Origin: Variovorax sp.
GTDB lineage: Bacteria > Pseudomonadota > Gammaproteobacteria > Burkholderiales > Burkholderiaceae_C
Length of the DNA stretch: 63,260 nucleotides
Assembly: GCA_017744935.1 (NCBI GenBank)
Contig: JAGIAI010000027.1
Coordinates: forward strand, 1 to 63,260
Direction of reading: 5' to 3'
Shown: positions 42,353 through 50,881 of the stretch, in pieces
Numbering within the stretch: position 1 is the stretch's first letter
Layout of the letters: each line of letters opens with the position of its first letter
Made by a program: the position numbers and the translations under genes
The notes under the pieces: model-generated
Told to the model about the DNA's origin: nothing
What the model saw: the letters and a program-made list of their open reading frames with translations, nothing else
Database searches by the model: none

Positions 42353-43602
42353 CGGTTTTCTGGCTCCTCGCGGCAGCGCTGATCGCGTTCACGATGGTGG
42401 GGCTGCTGCGCCCGCTTCTTCGCGCGGGCCGGGCGCCGCAACAGCCGCAATCCGTCGCCACCGTGGATCTCTACCGCGGCCAATTGGACGAACTCGAAGC
42501 TGACGTTCGCGCCGGCGTGCTCGCGCCGGAACATCGCAGCCAGGCGCGTGACGAAGTGGGCCGCCGGTTGCTCGACGATGCGGGCTCGCTCGATACGGCC
42601 GCTTCGGCGCCGAACCGCCCTTCCCCGCTCCTTGCCGCCGCCCTGCTTGCATTGCTGCCCAGCGCGGCGATCGTGCTTTACCTGCATCTCGGCAATCCGA
42701 TCGCACTCTGGGAGGCATCCGACCCGGATCACGGGCATGAAGGTGCCGGCGCACCCAGCGCCGCGCAGATCGAAGGCATGGTCAACCAGCTCGCCCAGCG
42801 CTTGCGTAGCGAACCCGACGATCTCGAAGGCTGGGTCACGCTTGCGCGCTCCTACGCCGCGCTGGAGCGTCCCGGCGATGCCGCGATGGCCTACGCGAAA
42901 GCCGTGGCGCTCGCGCCTGACGAAGCATCGCTGCGCGCCGACTACGCCGACGTGCTCGCCAGCGTCGAAGGCGGCGTGCTCAACGGGCTTGCGTTCGCGC
43001 AGATCCAGCGTGCGCTGGCACTGGATCCTGACCAGCCCAAGGCACTCGCGCTGTCCGCCGGCGCCGCCATGGAGCGCGGCGACACGCAGGAAGCCTTGCG
43101 GCAGTGGCAACACCTGCACCGACTGCTACCACCGGATTCGCAAACGGCAGCCCGCGTGGCGGCGAACATCGCGCAGATCGGCGCCCCGGCCGCGCCTGCA
43201 ACGGCCGCTCCGCAACAGGTGGCGGCTGAAGCAGTCACCGGCCGGGTGGCGCTCGGCAGCAAGCTCCCGAGAACGCCCGCGGCCAACGAAACCGTCTTCA
43301 TCTATGCACGGGCCGCCGAAGGGCCCCGCATCCCGCTGGCTGTGACGAAGCGCCGCGTGGGCGACCTGCCGTTCGACTTCGTGCTGGACGACAGCCTTGC
43401 GATGCGCCCGGACCACCGCCTGTCGGGTGCAAGCCGGATCATCGTCGAGGCGCGCGTCTCGCAAAGCGGCCAGGCGGCGCCCTCGGAAGGCGACCTGATC
43501 GGCAGTTCGGGCCCGGTCAGCCCCGGCGCGCGCGACCTGGGGATCGTCATCGACGGCATCGTGGGCGCCCGTCCGACGCAACTGCCAAGCGGCTCCCGCT
43601 AG
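42349..43602 (+). CDS. ccmI: apocytochrome chaperone CcmI (TPR type)
   Basis: 417 residues. Two membrane helices (about 1-22 and 90-112) flank a cytoplasmic zipper-like loop. The periplasmic part has TPR repeats (about 145-285) that bind apocytochrome C-termini, and a C-terminal domain of about 130 residues with the I-P-L-A-V-T and P-F-D-F-V-L-D-D motifs of long CcmI/CycH proteins. It is the last gene of the ccm set; an unrelated Ku gene starts 92 bases downstream. Confidence 0.92.
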   Translation: MTVFWLLAAALIAFTMVGLLRPLLRAGRAPQQPQSVATVDLYRGQLDELEADVRAGVLAPEHRSQARDEVGRRLLDDAGSLDTAASAPNRPSPLLAAALLALLPSAAIVLYLHLGNPIALWEASDPDHGHEGAGAPSAAQIEGMVNQLAQRLRSEPDDLEGWVTLARSYAALERPGDAAMAYAKAVALAPDEASLRADYADVLASVEGGVLNGLAFAQIQRALALDPDQPKALALSAGAAMERGDTQEALRQWQHLHRLLPPDSQTAARVAANIAQIGAPAAPATAAPQQVAAEAVTGRVALGSKLPRTPAANETVFIYARAAEGPRIPLAVTKRRVGDLPFDFVLDDSLAMRPDHRLSGASRIIVEARVSQSGQAAPSEGDLIGSSGPVSPGARDLGIVIDGIVGARPTQLPSGSR

Positions 43603-43694
43603 GTTGTGGACGATTTGCCACGCGCCTTTCCGGCCGGCACGGAACGTGGCATTCTTGCGCCGGGAGTCGCTCCACGCCATCTCCGGAGGTTTGC

Positions 43695-44615
43695 ATGGCT
43701 GCTCGTTCACTCGCCTCGTTGTCGCTCAGCTTTGGCCTGGTATCCATTCCGGTCAAGCTCTACTCCGCCACGGAAAGCAGCGCGACGGTCCGCTTCAACC
43801 TGCTCGCCAAGGATGGCTCTCGCGTCAAGCAGCAGTACGTTTCCGAAAAGGACCCATCGATCGTCGTGCCACGCTCCGAGATGGTGAAGGGCTACGAGTT
43901 CGAGAAGGACCGCTACGTGATCTTCACGCCCGACGAGCTCAAGGCCGTCGAGGACAGCGCGACGCACACCATCGAGATCGTCGCTTTCATCCCGGAGCGC
44001 GCGGTCGACCCGATCTACTACGACAAGGCCTACTACATCGCCCCGGACAAGCGCGGCGCCAAGCCCTACACGCTCCTGCTCGCGGCCATGCACAAGAGCG
44101 GCCAGTGCGCGCTCGCGAAGTGGACCTGGAAGGGCAAGCAATACGTGGTGCAGGTGCGCGCGCACGAGGACGGGCTGGTGCTCCAGCAGCTCCTCTATGC
44201 GGACGAGGTGCGCTCGATGAAGGAACTCCAGATCGAGCAGGTCTCTCCCTCGGAAGCCGAGGTGAAGCTCGCGCTGCAGCTCATCGACCAGATTTCGCAG
44301 GACAGCTACGACCCGACGCAGTTCGTCGACGAGGAGAAGAAGCGCATCCTCGCGGCCATCGACGCGAAGATCGCCGGCGAGCAGGTGATCGCCGTCGAAC
44401 ACCACGAAGAGGCCTCCAGCGGTGGGCAGATCATCGATCTCACTGAAATGCTGAAAGCCAGCCTCGCGAAGTCCGGAGCGGGCAAGCGGCCCACGCGGGC
44501 GCCGGCCGAAGAAGTTGTCACACCCATGGTCGCGAACGAACGCAAGGGCGCCAAGCGGGCCACCAAGGCCGCTGTCGAGGCGCCGGTCGCCGCCAAGGCG
44601 CGATCCCGGAAGTGA
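43695..44615 (+). CDS. ku: Ku homologue for non-homologous end joining
   Basis: A bacterial Ku, 306 residues, which forms a homodimeric ring on double-strand DNA ends and recruits LigD. The sequence starts with the characteristic S-F-G-L-V-S-I-P-V-K-L-Y and continues with K-G-Y-E-F-E-K and Y-Y-D-K-A-Y-Y segments. The last about 45 residues are a Lys/Arg/Ala-rich tail of the kind that binds DNA in several bacterial Ku proteins. GGAGG lies shortly upstream. No ligD is in the window. The stop overlaps the start of a MerR-HTH/TPR gene, an unusual partner. Confidence 0.96.
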   Translation: MAARSLASLSLSFGLVSIPVKLYSATESSATVRFNLLAKDGSRVKQQYVSEKDPSIVVPRSEMVKGYEFEKDRYVIFTPDELKAVEDSATHTIEIVAFIPERAVDPIYYDKAYYIAPDKRGAKPYTLLLAAMHKSGQCALAKWTWKGKQYVVQVRAHEDGLVLQQLLYADEVRSMKELQIEQVSPSEAEVKLALQLIDQISQDSYDPTQFVDEEKKRILAAIDAKIAGEQVIAVEHHEEASSGGQIIDLTEMLKASLAKSGAGKRPTRAPAEEVVTPMVANERKGAKRATKAAVEAPVAAKARSRK

Positions 44616-45445
44616 CGCTCGACCATCCCGAAACGCCGCACACCCTGCGCAGCATCCAGGAGATGCTGGGCCTCTCGCGGAGCGCCATTGCGGGGCTGAT
44701 TGCCAACGGATTCGTGAGCCCGAAGCGCGGGCCGCGCAACGCCTACCGCTTTTCGTTCAGGGACGTGGTGCTGCTGCGCACCGCGCACGACCTGCAGCAG
44801 GCCGACATCCCCACGCGCAAGATCCTCCGCGCGCTGCAGCGCCTGAAGGCAACGCTGCCGGAAGAGCTGCCGCTGACCGGGCTGCGCATCACCGCTGTGG
44901 GCAGCTCCATCGCGGTGCACGACCGTGAAAGCCGATGGGAAGCGGAGACCGGCCAACTGCTGATGGATTTCGACGTGGCCGCCACACGCGGATCGGTCGC
45001 CTTCGTGGACCGGCGACGCGAACCCGCCGCGCCGGCGGTGTCCGCGGAAGAGGCCTTCGCGCGCGCGGAAGTGCTCGAATCAACCGACATGAAGGCAGCG
45101 GAAGCAGCCTACCGCGAAGTGCTTGAGATCGCACCCGACCACGCGGACGCCTACCTGAACCTTGGCGCGATCCTCTGCGAATCCGACCGGCAGGCCGAAG
45201 CGGCCCAGCTCTACGACGACGCGCTGCAGCGCCTTCCGGACGTGCCGCTGCTGCACTTCAATCGCGCGGTGGCGCTGGAGGACCTGGGGCGACTCGAGGA
45301 GGCGATCCAGGCCTACGAGCGCTGCCTGAAGCTGGATCCGACCATCGGCGACGCGCACTTCAATGTCGGGCGGCTCTACGACCACCTCGGCCACCGGCGC
45401 GAGGCGATCCGGCATTTCAGCGCCTACAGGCGGCTTCAGAAATGA
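44612..45445 (+). CDS. MerR-type HTH / TPR hybrid protein
   Basis: 277 residues with two parts. Residues about 10-80 are a MerR-like winged helix (L-R-S-I-Q-E-M-L-G-L-S-R-S-A-I; later Y-R-F-S-F-R-D-V-V-L-L-R). Residues about 140-275 hold about four tetratricopeptide repeats (A-Y-L-N-L-G-A-I-L; H-F-N-R-A-V-A-L-E-D-L-G-R; H-F-N-V-G-R-L-Y-D-H-L-G). No metal-binding or coiled-coil MerR effector domain is seen. The GTG start overlaps the Ku stop by four bases, so production is coupled to Ku. It may regulate repair genes or act as a scaffold near DNA ends; both are inference. Confidence 0.8.
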   Translation: MTLDHPETPHTLRSIQEMLGLSRSAIAGLIANGFVSPKRGPRNAYRFSFRDVVLLRTAHDLQQADIPTRKILRALQRLKATLPEELPLTGLRITAVGSSIAVHDRESRWEAETGQLLMDFDVAATRGSVAFVDRRREPAAPAVSAEEAFARAEVLESTDMKAAEAAYREVLEIAPDHADAYLNLGAILCESDRQAEAAQLYDDALQRLPDVPLLHFNRAVALEDLGRLEEAIQAYERCLKLDPTIGDAHFNVGRLYDHLGHRREAIRHFSAYRRLQK

Positions 45446-45458
45446 CGGATCCCTTTGC

Positions 45459-47138
45459 CTAGCTGCAAGTGAAACTCGCCGCGTCGTCCACGCTGCCGGT
45501 GCCGTTGTACCTGGCTTCCTTCGGATGCGCGCACAGCGGACGCGTTCTGTCGACGACACCGCTCGTCGTCCTCGACGCCGCGATTGCGTCGGGCGCGATG
45601 CCCTTGTCCACCCATTGATCGAGCGCGGTGAGGACGTCGAAGGTCGAAGTCCCGGTGCCACCGCCGCAATGTCCCATGCCCGGAACCAGGAAGAGGCGCG
45701 CGAACTTGTCGACTTCCGTCTGCGATCCCTGTAGCGCCTTCACCTTGTCGAAGTAGGCGATCGTGTCGATCGGATTGACGACGGGATCGGCCCAACCGTT
45801 GTAGACGATGAGCTTGCCGCCGCGCCCCTTGAACGCAGCGATGTCCGAATTGGTCTGGTCCACATACGGCCCGACCTTCGCACGCGCGTAGGTCATGTCG
45901 CGATCGAAGTCGAAGGTCCACCAGTTCCATTGCGGGTTGTCGAAGACCCAGTAGCGCCAGAAGTCGGCACGGGTGGGCTCGGTGGTGCCCCAGTAGGCGT
46001 TCCAGCCACCTTCGGAGCCGACCGGCCAGCCGGGGTAGATCTGTTCGCCGGTACGCGGGTTCTTCGCGCCGTCGTACATCTTCTTCACTGCAGTGACCTG
46101 CGGCGCCGTGAGGCAAGTCGGTGCATCCGCGCCGCTGCATTGCAACGACTGGACGTCGAACTGCGCGGTGGTGCATCGACGTGGATCGCTCAGCACGCCA
46201 TCGGTCGCGCCGTCCAGTCCGTCACAGGCGGCCACGGCCGCCGTGGTGATCAGTCGCGCCTTCGCCGGCGTGAGAATGGGTGTCGCGTTGTCGTTGGTCG
46301 CGTGGTTGGACAAGAACTGCCACATGAACCCTACGTTCAGCGCGGTGCGGTTGTTGCCGGGCGCGCCGGCAATGACGCCGTCGAAATCCTCCGGGTAGCG
46401 CTGTACCTCCGCATAACCCTGATGACCGCCCGTGGAGCAGCCCTGGTAGTACGCGCGGTCGGCCACCTTGCCGCGCACCTGTGCGATGGCGGGTTTTGCC
46501 GCAAGCGTGATGGCATGGATCGAGCGCGTGCCCCAGTCGATGATCTTTTCGGGATGGTTGATGCCGAAGGTCATGTCGTTGCCGTCCGCTGACTGGTGGC
46601 CGGTATCGCCACCGACGGTGGCATAGCCCTTCGTCAATGCGTTGGCCATGTCGCCGTAACTCAGGGCCGGGCTGTAGCCGCCGTTGCCTGTCACCACGAC
46701 CTTGCCGTTCCAGCCCGATTCGGGAATCCACACCTCATAGTTGATGAGCGAGTCGGAGGTCGGTGTCGCAACACCCTGGAGTTTGCAGAAGGCAGGGAGC
46801 GTGTAGCTGACCGGGGATGCGGCGGACGGCTTGTACGAGCCGGCGGGAACGCTTGTTGCCTGCGTGACCGTTGCGCCGTCGAGTTTCATGCCGACCGCAG
46901 AGTCGCAGCCCTTGGCGGCGACGGGTGATGTGGCGGGCGGCGAGCTCTCCGTCGCGCCACCGCCTGTAGACGGCGAAGTGGCAGCAGTCGACGGAAGGAC
47001 GAAGCCGCCGTTGCTCCCACCCCCGCCACACGCGGTCACGGCCAGCGTCGCGACGATCGCGCCCAGAACGCCGCGGGAATTCGTTGCCGCCTTGTGCTGC
47101 GGTATCTCCTGTCTGCTGTCGATGATTCTGTCTGTCAT
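45459..47138 (-). CDS. tannase/feruloyl-esterase family lipoprotein
   Basis: A 559-residue exported esterase. The leader ends in a lipobox (A-V-T-A-C near residue 37), then a Gly/Ser/Thr-rich linker. The tannase-family nucleophile motif G-C-S-T-G-G-H-Q is near residue 235. A later D-P-V-V-N-P and G-M-G-H-C-G-G-G supply the Asp and His region, with cysteine pairs typical of the family that bring the triad together. Likely substrates are phenolic-acid esters; which one is not readable. The start follows GAGGAGACAAC. Its leader is nearly the same as that of the following unrelated hydrolase. Confidence 0.86.
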   Translation of the reverse strand: MTDRIIDSRQEIPQHKAATNSRGVLGAIVATLAVTACGGGGSNGGFVLPSTAATSPSTGGGATESSPPATSPVAAKGCDSAVGMKLDGATVTQATSVPAGSYKPSAASPVSYTLPAFCKLQGVATPTSDSLINYEVWIPESGWNGKVVVTGNGGYSPALSYGDMANALTKGYATVGGDTGHQSADGNDMTFGINHPEKIIDWGTRSIHAITLAAKPAIAQVRGKVADRAYYQGCSTGGHQGYAEVQRYPEDFDGVIAGAPGNNRTALNVGFMWQFLSNHATNDNATPILTPAKARLITTAAVAACDGLDGATDGVLSDPRRCTTAQFDVQSLQCSGADAPTCLTAPQVTAVKKMYDGAKNPRTGEQIYPGWPVGSEGGWNAYWGTTEPTRADFWRYWVFDNPQWNWWTFDFDRDMTYARAKVGPYVDQTNSDIAAFKGRGGKLIVYNGWADPVVNPIDTIAYFDKVKALQGSQTEVDKFARLFLVPGMGHCGGGTGTSTFDVLTALDQWVDKGIAPDAIAASRTTSGVVDRTRPLCAHPKEARYNGTGSVDDAASFTCS

Positions 47139-47179
47139 GTTGTCTCCTCGTTGGCTTTTTCCTGGATTGCGGCGCCGCG

Positions 47180-49402
47180 TTACGGCAGTACCGGATTGGC
47201 CTGCGCCCGCTGGATCCGCCGATCCGCGTCCCTTTGCAGCAAGAAGCGCTGCGCCACCAGGCTGTTCGCCGCAGTGGTCACAGCCGCGACGTAGCCGGCC
47301 TGGTTCCCGTACAGCGATTCGATCGAAGGTCGCGTGTCGCCAGCCGCGATGCGCGCTACCTCGGTCTTGTGGAACGGAATGAAGCTGCCTGTCAGGTTGA
47401 CCAGATCGACGATTCCCGGCGTGCTCACATAGTTGAACTCCAGGCTCGTGCCGAGAGGCGCCTGCACATCCACAGCACGTATGCCGGCCTTCGTCAGACC
47501 CGTGCTCGCGTCGACCTGCGGCACCAGGATCGCGTAGTCCTTGCCCATGTAGGACGGTGGCACGATGGTCGGAATGCCGGACTCATCCTGCGGCCGGTAC
47601 TGCGGGCCGTAGTCGAGCAACGGGAAGCCGTTGTAGCGAGCCAAGTAGTTGAAGGCGGGTATCGCGGTCGGCGTGCCACTGGGTGGCCAGCTCAGTCCGG
47701 TGATGGTCGGGAACTGGAGCTGGCTTGGCTGTACCAGCGTGCCATCCGCAACCTTGGGAACCTGGCTTGCCGGGGGCGCAATGTCACGCGCCACCCAATC
47801 CTCGAGATCCACGAAGAGGGCGCGGAAGGTGTCCGCATGGTCGACCATCGAACCTGCCGGGTAGACGGTCGCAGCCGGGTTGAAGCTGATACCCGTCGTC
47901 AGTCCGCCGGTACCGGTGCTGTGCTGGGTGCTCGAGTAGTAGTAGATGCGTGCATTGGCGGGCTGCGTGAGGTCGCTGAAACCGAAGGCATCGGTCAGGA
48001 CGGGCGAGCCCTGCAACTGCCAGAACTCGGTCCCGGAAAGCCCGAGGAAGAACCTGGGGCAGGTATCGGTCGCGCTGCAACGCTTCATCACACCGCCCGT
48101 GCGACCCGAGACGCCGTCGACGTAGTCAGCCGCGAGGCCGCGCGGTGCGGTCTGGCCAAACGCGCGGTGGTCTGTGCGAAGACCGCCACCGCCGCCCGGT
48201 ACGGCGAAGCGCGTGTTGATGTTGGTCTGCCGCGCCGCCACATGGGCATAGATGCCATCAAACACTTTGCCGCCGTCGAGCCGCTGATTGAAACCCAGGT
48301 GCAGGAAGGTCTTCATCGCATTGCCTGACTGCGACGTACCCTGCCCGATCGTGAACTTAATCTTCCCGGCGAGCGGGTTCGGCGTGCCTGCGGAGTCTGC
48401 GGCCGCGGATCGGAAGAAACTGATGCTGTCGCGCAGCGCTGCGAGGCCGACGCCCATGACCTTCGGGTCTTTGGCCACGTACTGCAATTCATAGAGCACG
48501 TTGGGCTGGAAGCCACCGTTCAGGCAAATGCGCGCAGGATCGGCCGTGCCGGGAAAGGGATTGGCGCCGCCATCGCAGTTGGCGAACCTCCAGTCCGACG
48601 CCGGGATGGCCACGCGAGGATCGGTCTCGTTCACACGTCGTGTCAGCAGATAGCCCGGCTGCATGTTGTCCATGCTGGCCGGCGCATAGGGAATCATGCT
48701 GCCGTTGAACACCCCACCCGGTAGCGTCAGGGACGGCGTGGGTGCAGCGGCGATCAACTCCGTCGCGTAGGGGCCTGTGATCGACGAGCCATCCTTGTTC
48801 TTCGCCACCGGCACGGTCACGGTGAGACGTTGCGGCGAACTCTTGGGCACGTCGCCCTGCCAGGCCGAGAACATCCAGACGTAGCCGCGCTCGAAGAACT
48901 CCGCTTCGCTCGGATTCGCCGCGAGGTTCGGCATCGTGAGGATGTTGCCGCGGTTCGGCGCGTCGTAGCGCAGCACACCTCCGGCCTTGCTCATGTCCTT
49001 GGGCTTGAGCATCAGGAAGTCCGCGCTGTACTCGACCATGCCGCGCGCGTTGACCGGAGCCAGATCGAGGTCCTGGATGACCGCGTTCTTCGGATCGCTG
49101 GGGTCGAGCTCGCCGCTGATCGTTCCGGTGACTTGCTCGTAGGCGCCGACGCTGCCGAAGTTTCCGGGGAAGTCGGTGGTGGCGGTGATCGTCAGCTTCA
49201 TTTGAGGCGTTGCCGATGCGGGCGCCGGTGTGGAAGGCGTCGCCGCTGCAGGCGTCGAGATGAGCGCTGAAGAATTGCTGCCGCTCCCGCCGCATGCAGT
49301 CAGTGCAAGCGAAGCAATCAAGGCACCCAGCACACCGCCTGTGCTCACGGCCGCCTTGCGTGGCGGCGTCTGCTGTCTCTTACCGATGATTCCGTCTTTC
49401 AT
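47180..49402 (-). CDS. alpha/beta hydrolase-domain lipoprotein
   Basis: 740 residues from the ATG at 49402, chosen because AAGGAGACAAC precedes it. A leader with a lipobox (A-L-T-A-C) and Ser/Ala/Thr/Pro linker precedes a beta-rich N-terminal half and a hydrolase domain with the nucleophile-type G-Q-G-T-S-Q-S-G near residue 365. The overall order resembles the uncharacterised 'alpha/beta hydrolase domain-containing' family rather than tannases. It is 41 bases upstream of the tannase-like gene on the same strand and probably co-transcribed. Substrate unknown. An in-frame ATG at 49453 is rejected. Confidence 0.78.
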   Translation of the reverse strand: MKDGIIGKRQQTPPRKAAVSTGGVLGALIASLALTACGGSGSNSSALISTPAAATPSTPAPASATPQMKLTITATTDFPGNFGSVGAYEQVTGTISGELDPSDPKNAVIQDLDLAPVNARGMVEYSADFLMLKPKDMSKAGGVLRYDAPNRGNILTMPNLAANPSEAEFFERGYVWMFSAWQGDVPKSSPQRLTVTVPVAKNKDGSSITGPYATELIAAAPTPSLTLPGGVFNGSMIPYAPASMDNMQPGYLLTRRVNETDPRVAIPASDWRFANCDGGANPFPGTADPARICLNGGFQPNVLYELQYVAKDPKVMGVGLAALRDSISFFRSAAADSAGTPNPLAGKIKFTIGQGTSQSGNAMKTFLHLGFNQRLDGGKVFDGIYAHVAARQTNINTRFAVPGGGGGLRTDHRAFGQTAPRGLAADYVDGVSGRTGGVMKRCSATDTCPRFFLGLSGTEFWQLQGSPVLTDAFGFSDLTQPANARIYYYSSTQHSTGTGGLTTGISFNPAATVYPAGSMVDHADTFRALFVDLEDWVARDIAPPASQVPKVADGTLVQPSQLQFPTITGLSWPPSGTPTAIPAFNYLARYNGFPLLDYGPQYRPQDESGIPTIVPPSYMGKDYAILVPQVDASTGLTKAGIRAVDVQAPLGTSLEFNYVSTPGIVDLVNLTGSFIPFHKTEVARIAAGDTRPSIESLYGNQAGYVAAVTTAANSLVAQRFLLQRDADRRIQRAQANPVLP

Positions 49403-49513
49403 GTTGTCTCCTTGGTCTCGTTTTCCATGAATCGAAGGCGCAGCAATCCCCACGGTGCTGCGCCAGGCAGCACCGGCTCTTTTGCTGTCTTCCTTTTGTG
49501 GGGGCGCGGGCGC

Positions 49514-50473
49514 CTATTCCGCTTCGATGCCCGCGGCCTTCACGATCCGGCCCCACTTCTGGGACTCGGCGGCCTGGAACTTCGCGAGTTCCTCGGGCGA
49601 AGTCGTGAAGACTTCGGTGCCCGTCGGGTCGTAGAACGCGGCCTTCGCGGCATCGCTCTGCGCAGCCTTCACCAGCAGCTCGTTCAAGCGCTTGACGACG
49701 GCCGGCGGCGTTTTGGCGGGCGCATAGGCGGCAAACCAGTAGCCCATCTCGTAGCCCTTCACGCCGGCTTCCGCGATGGTCGGGACTTCAGGTGCAAGCG
49801 GCGAACGCTTCGAGCTCGACACACCCAGCGCGCGCAGCTTGCCCGACTTGACCTGCGGCAGACCCGTCGCGGTGTCGGTGATCATCATGTCGATCTGGCC
49901 GCCGAGCAGGTCGGTCACTGCCAGCGTGTTGCTCTTGTACGGCACGTGCAGGAGCTTGACGTCGGCCATCTGCTGGAAGAGTTCGCCCGCGATGCGACTC
50001 GACGAGCTGCCGCTGCCGAAGCTGTACTTGCCCGGCTGCTTCTTCGCCATCGCGACGAACTCCGCCACGGTCTTCGCGGGGAACGACGGGTTGACCACCA
50101 TGATCTGCCCACCCTTGCCCAGCGCGGCGATCGGCGCGTAGTCCTTCACCGGGTCATAGGGCAGCTTCTTGAACAAGTGCTCGTTGGCCGCATGCGTAGT
50201 GTTGGTGGTGATGAGCACCGTATAGCCGTCTGCCGGTGCCTTCGCCACCTGCTGCGATGCGATGAAGCCGCTGGCACCGGCCTTGTTGTCGATCACGACC
50301 GCCTGCTTCGTCTCCGCGGTCACGCCGTTGCCGAGCGCCCGCGCGATCTGGTCGGTCGCCGTGCCGGCTGCAAACGGCACGACGAAGGTGATCGGCTTGT
50401 CGGGAAAGCTCTCGGCATGCGCCGCCGAGGCAGCCAGCACGGCAGCCAGCGCGAGGGAAGAAAAGCGATTCAT
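49514..50473 (-). CDS. Bug-type tripartite tricarboxylate transporter binding protein
   Basis: A 319-residue periplasmic solute-binding protein. The Sec signal is clear (M-N-R-F-S-S-L-A-L-A-A, cleavage near A-H-A-E). Family motifs are P-D-K-P-I-T-F-V-V-P-F-A-A-G near residue 25 and the D-N-K-A-G-A-S-G segment near 65. Bug proteins bind carboxylic acids for TTT transport or as sensing partners; in Comamonadaceae many occur without membrane subunits, as here. The start follows AGGAGACAAAACAG. It lies downstream of the AtuA-like genes, suggesting uptake of a substrate for them. Confidence 0.92.
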   Translation of the reverse strand: MNRFSSLALAAVLAASAAHAESFPDKPITFVVPFAAGTATDQIARALGNGVTAETKQAVVIDNKAGASGFIASQQVAKAPADGYTVLITTNTTHAANEHLFKKLPYDPVKDYAPIAALGKGGQIMVVNPSFPAKTVAEFVAMAKKQPGKYSFGSGSSSSRIAGELFQQMADVKLLHVPYKSNTLAVTDLLGGQIDMMITDTATGLPQVKSGKLRALGVSSSKRSPLAPEVPTIAEAGVKGYEMGYWFAAYAPAKTPPAVVKRLNELLVKAAQSDAAKAAFYDPTGTEVFTTSPEELAKFQAAESQKWGRIVKAAGIEAE

Positions 50474-50515
50474 CTGTTTTGTCTCCTGAGGATGATTGAA
50501 GGTCGCGAATGGAAT

Positions 50516-50881
50516 TCAGGGCACTTCGGGGCCCGCGAGCTTGCCGGCGAGTTCGCGCGGCACGCGGATCGGAAGGTCGAGCAGCAGGAAGGACAGCGCC
50601 TTGCCATGCGTGTCGAGGTTCAATGCGTCGTTCACGCCGCCGTCCAGCACGCCGTCGAGCACGAAGTTCATTGCGTGCAGTTTCGGCAGCAGAAAGCGCT
50701 GCACTTGCGTCGGGGCGCGATGCGCGAATTGCGCAGCGACTGTTTCGGGCGTGATCTGCCCGACCAGAAGCGGATAGAAATCCGGGTGCCACGCGATCAC
50801 GCTGATGTTGGAACGGTCGCCCTTGTCGCCGGTGCGTCCATGCGCTGCGCGATGGAGGGGGACCTCGATGTACAAGCTCAT
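50516..50881 (-). CDS. AtuA-like C-terminal domain protein (separate subunit)
   Basis: A 121-residue soluble protein with A-H-G-R-T-G-D-K-G-D-R-S-N-I near residue 13 and a C-terminal L-x-L-P-I-R-V-P. This resembles the C-terminal ferredoxin-fold domain of AtuA-family proteins, which in Pseudomonas AtuA is fused to the main domain. Here it is encoded separately, overlapping the AtuA-like gene by four bases. The two products probably form one enzyme. AtuA function in acyclic terpene degradation is not settled. Confidence 0.75.
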   Translation of the reverse strand: MSLYIEVPLHRAAHGRTGDKGDRSNISVIAWHPDFYPLLVGQITPETVAAQFAHRAPTQVQRFLLPKLHAMNFVLDGVLDGGVNDALNLDTHGKALSFLLLDLPIRVPRELAGKLAGPEVP

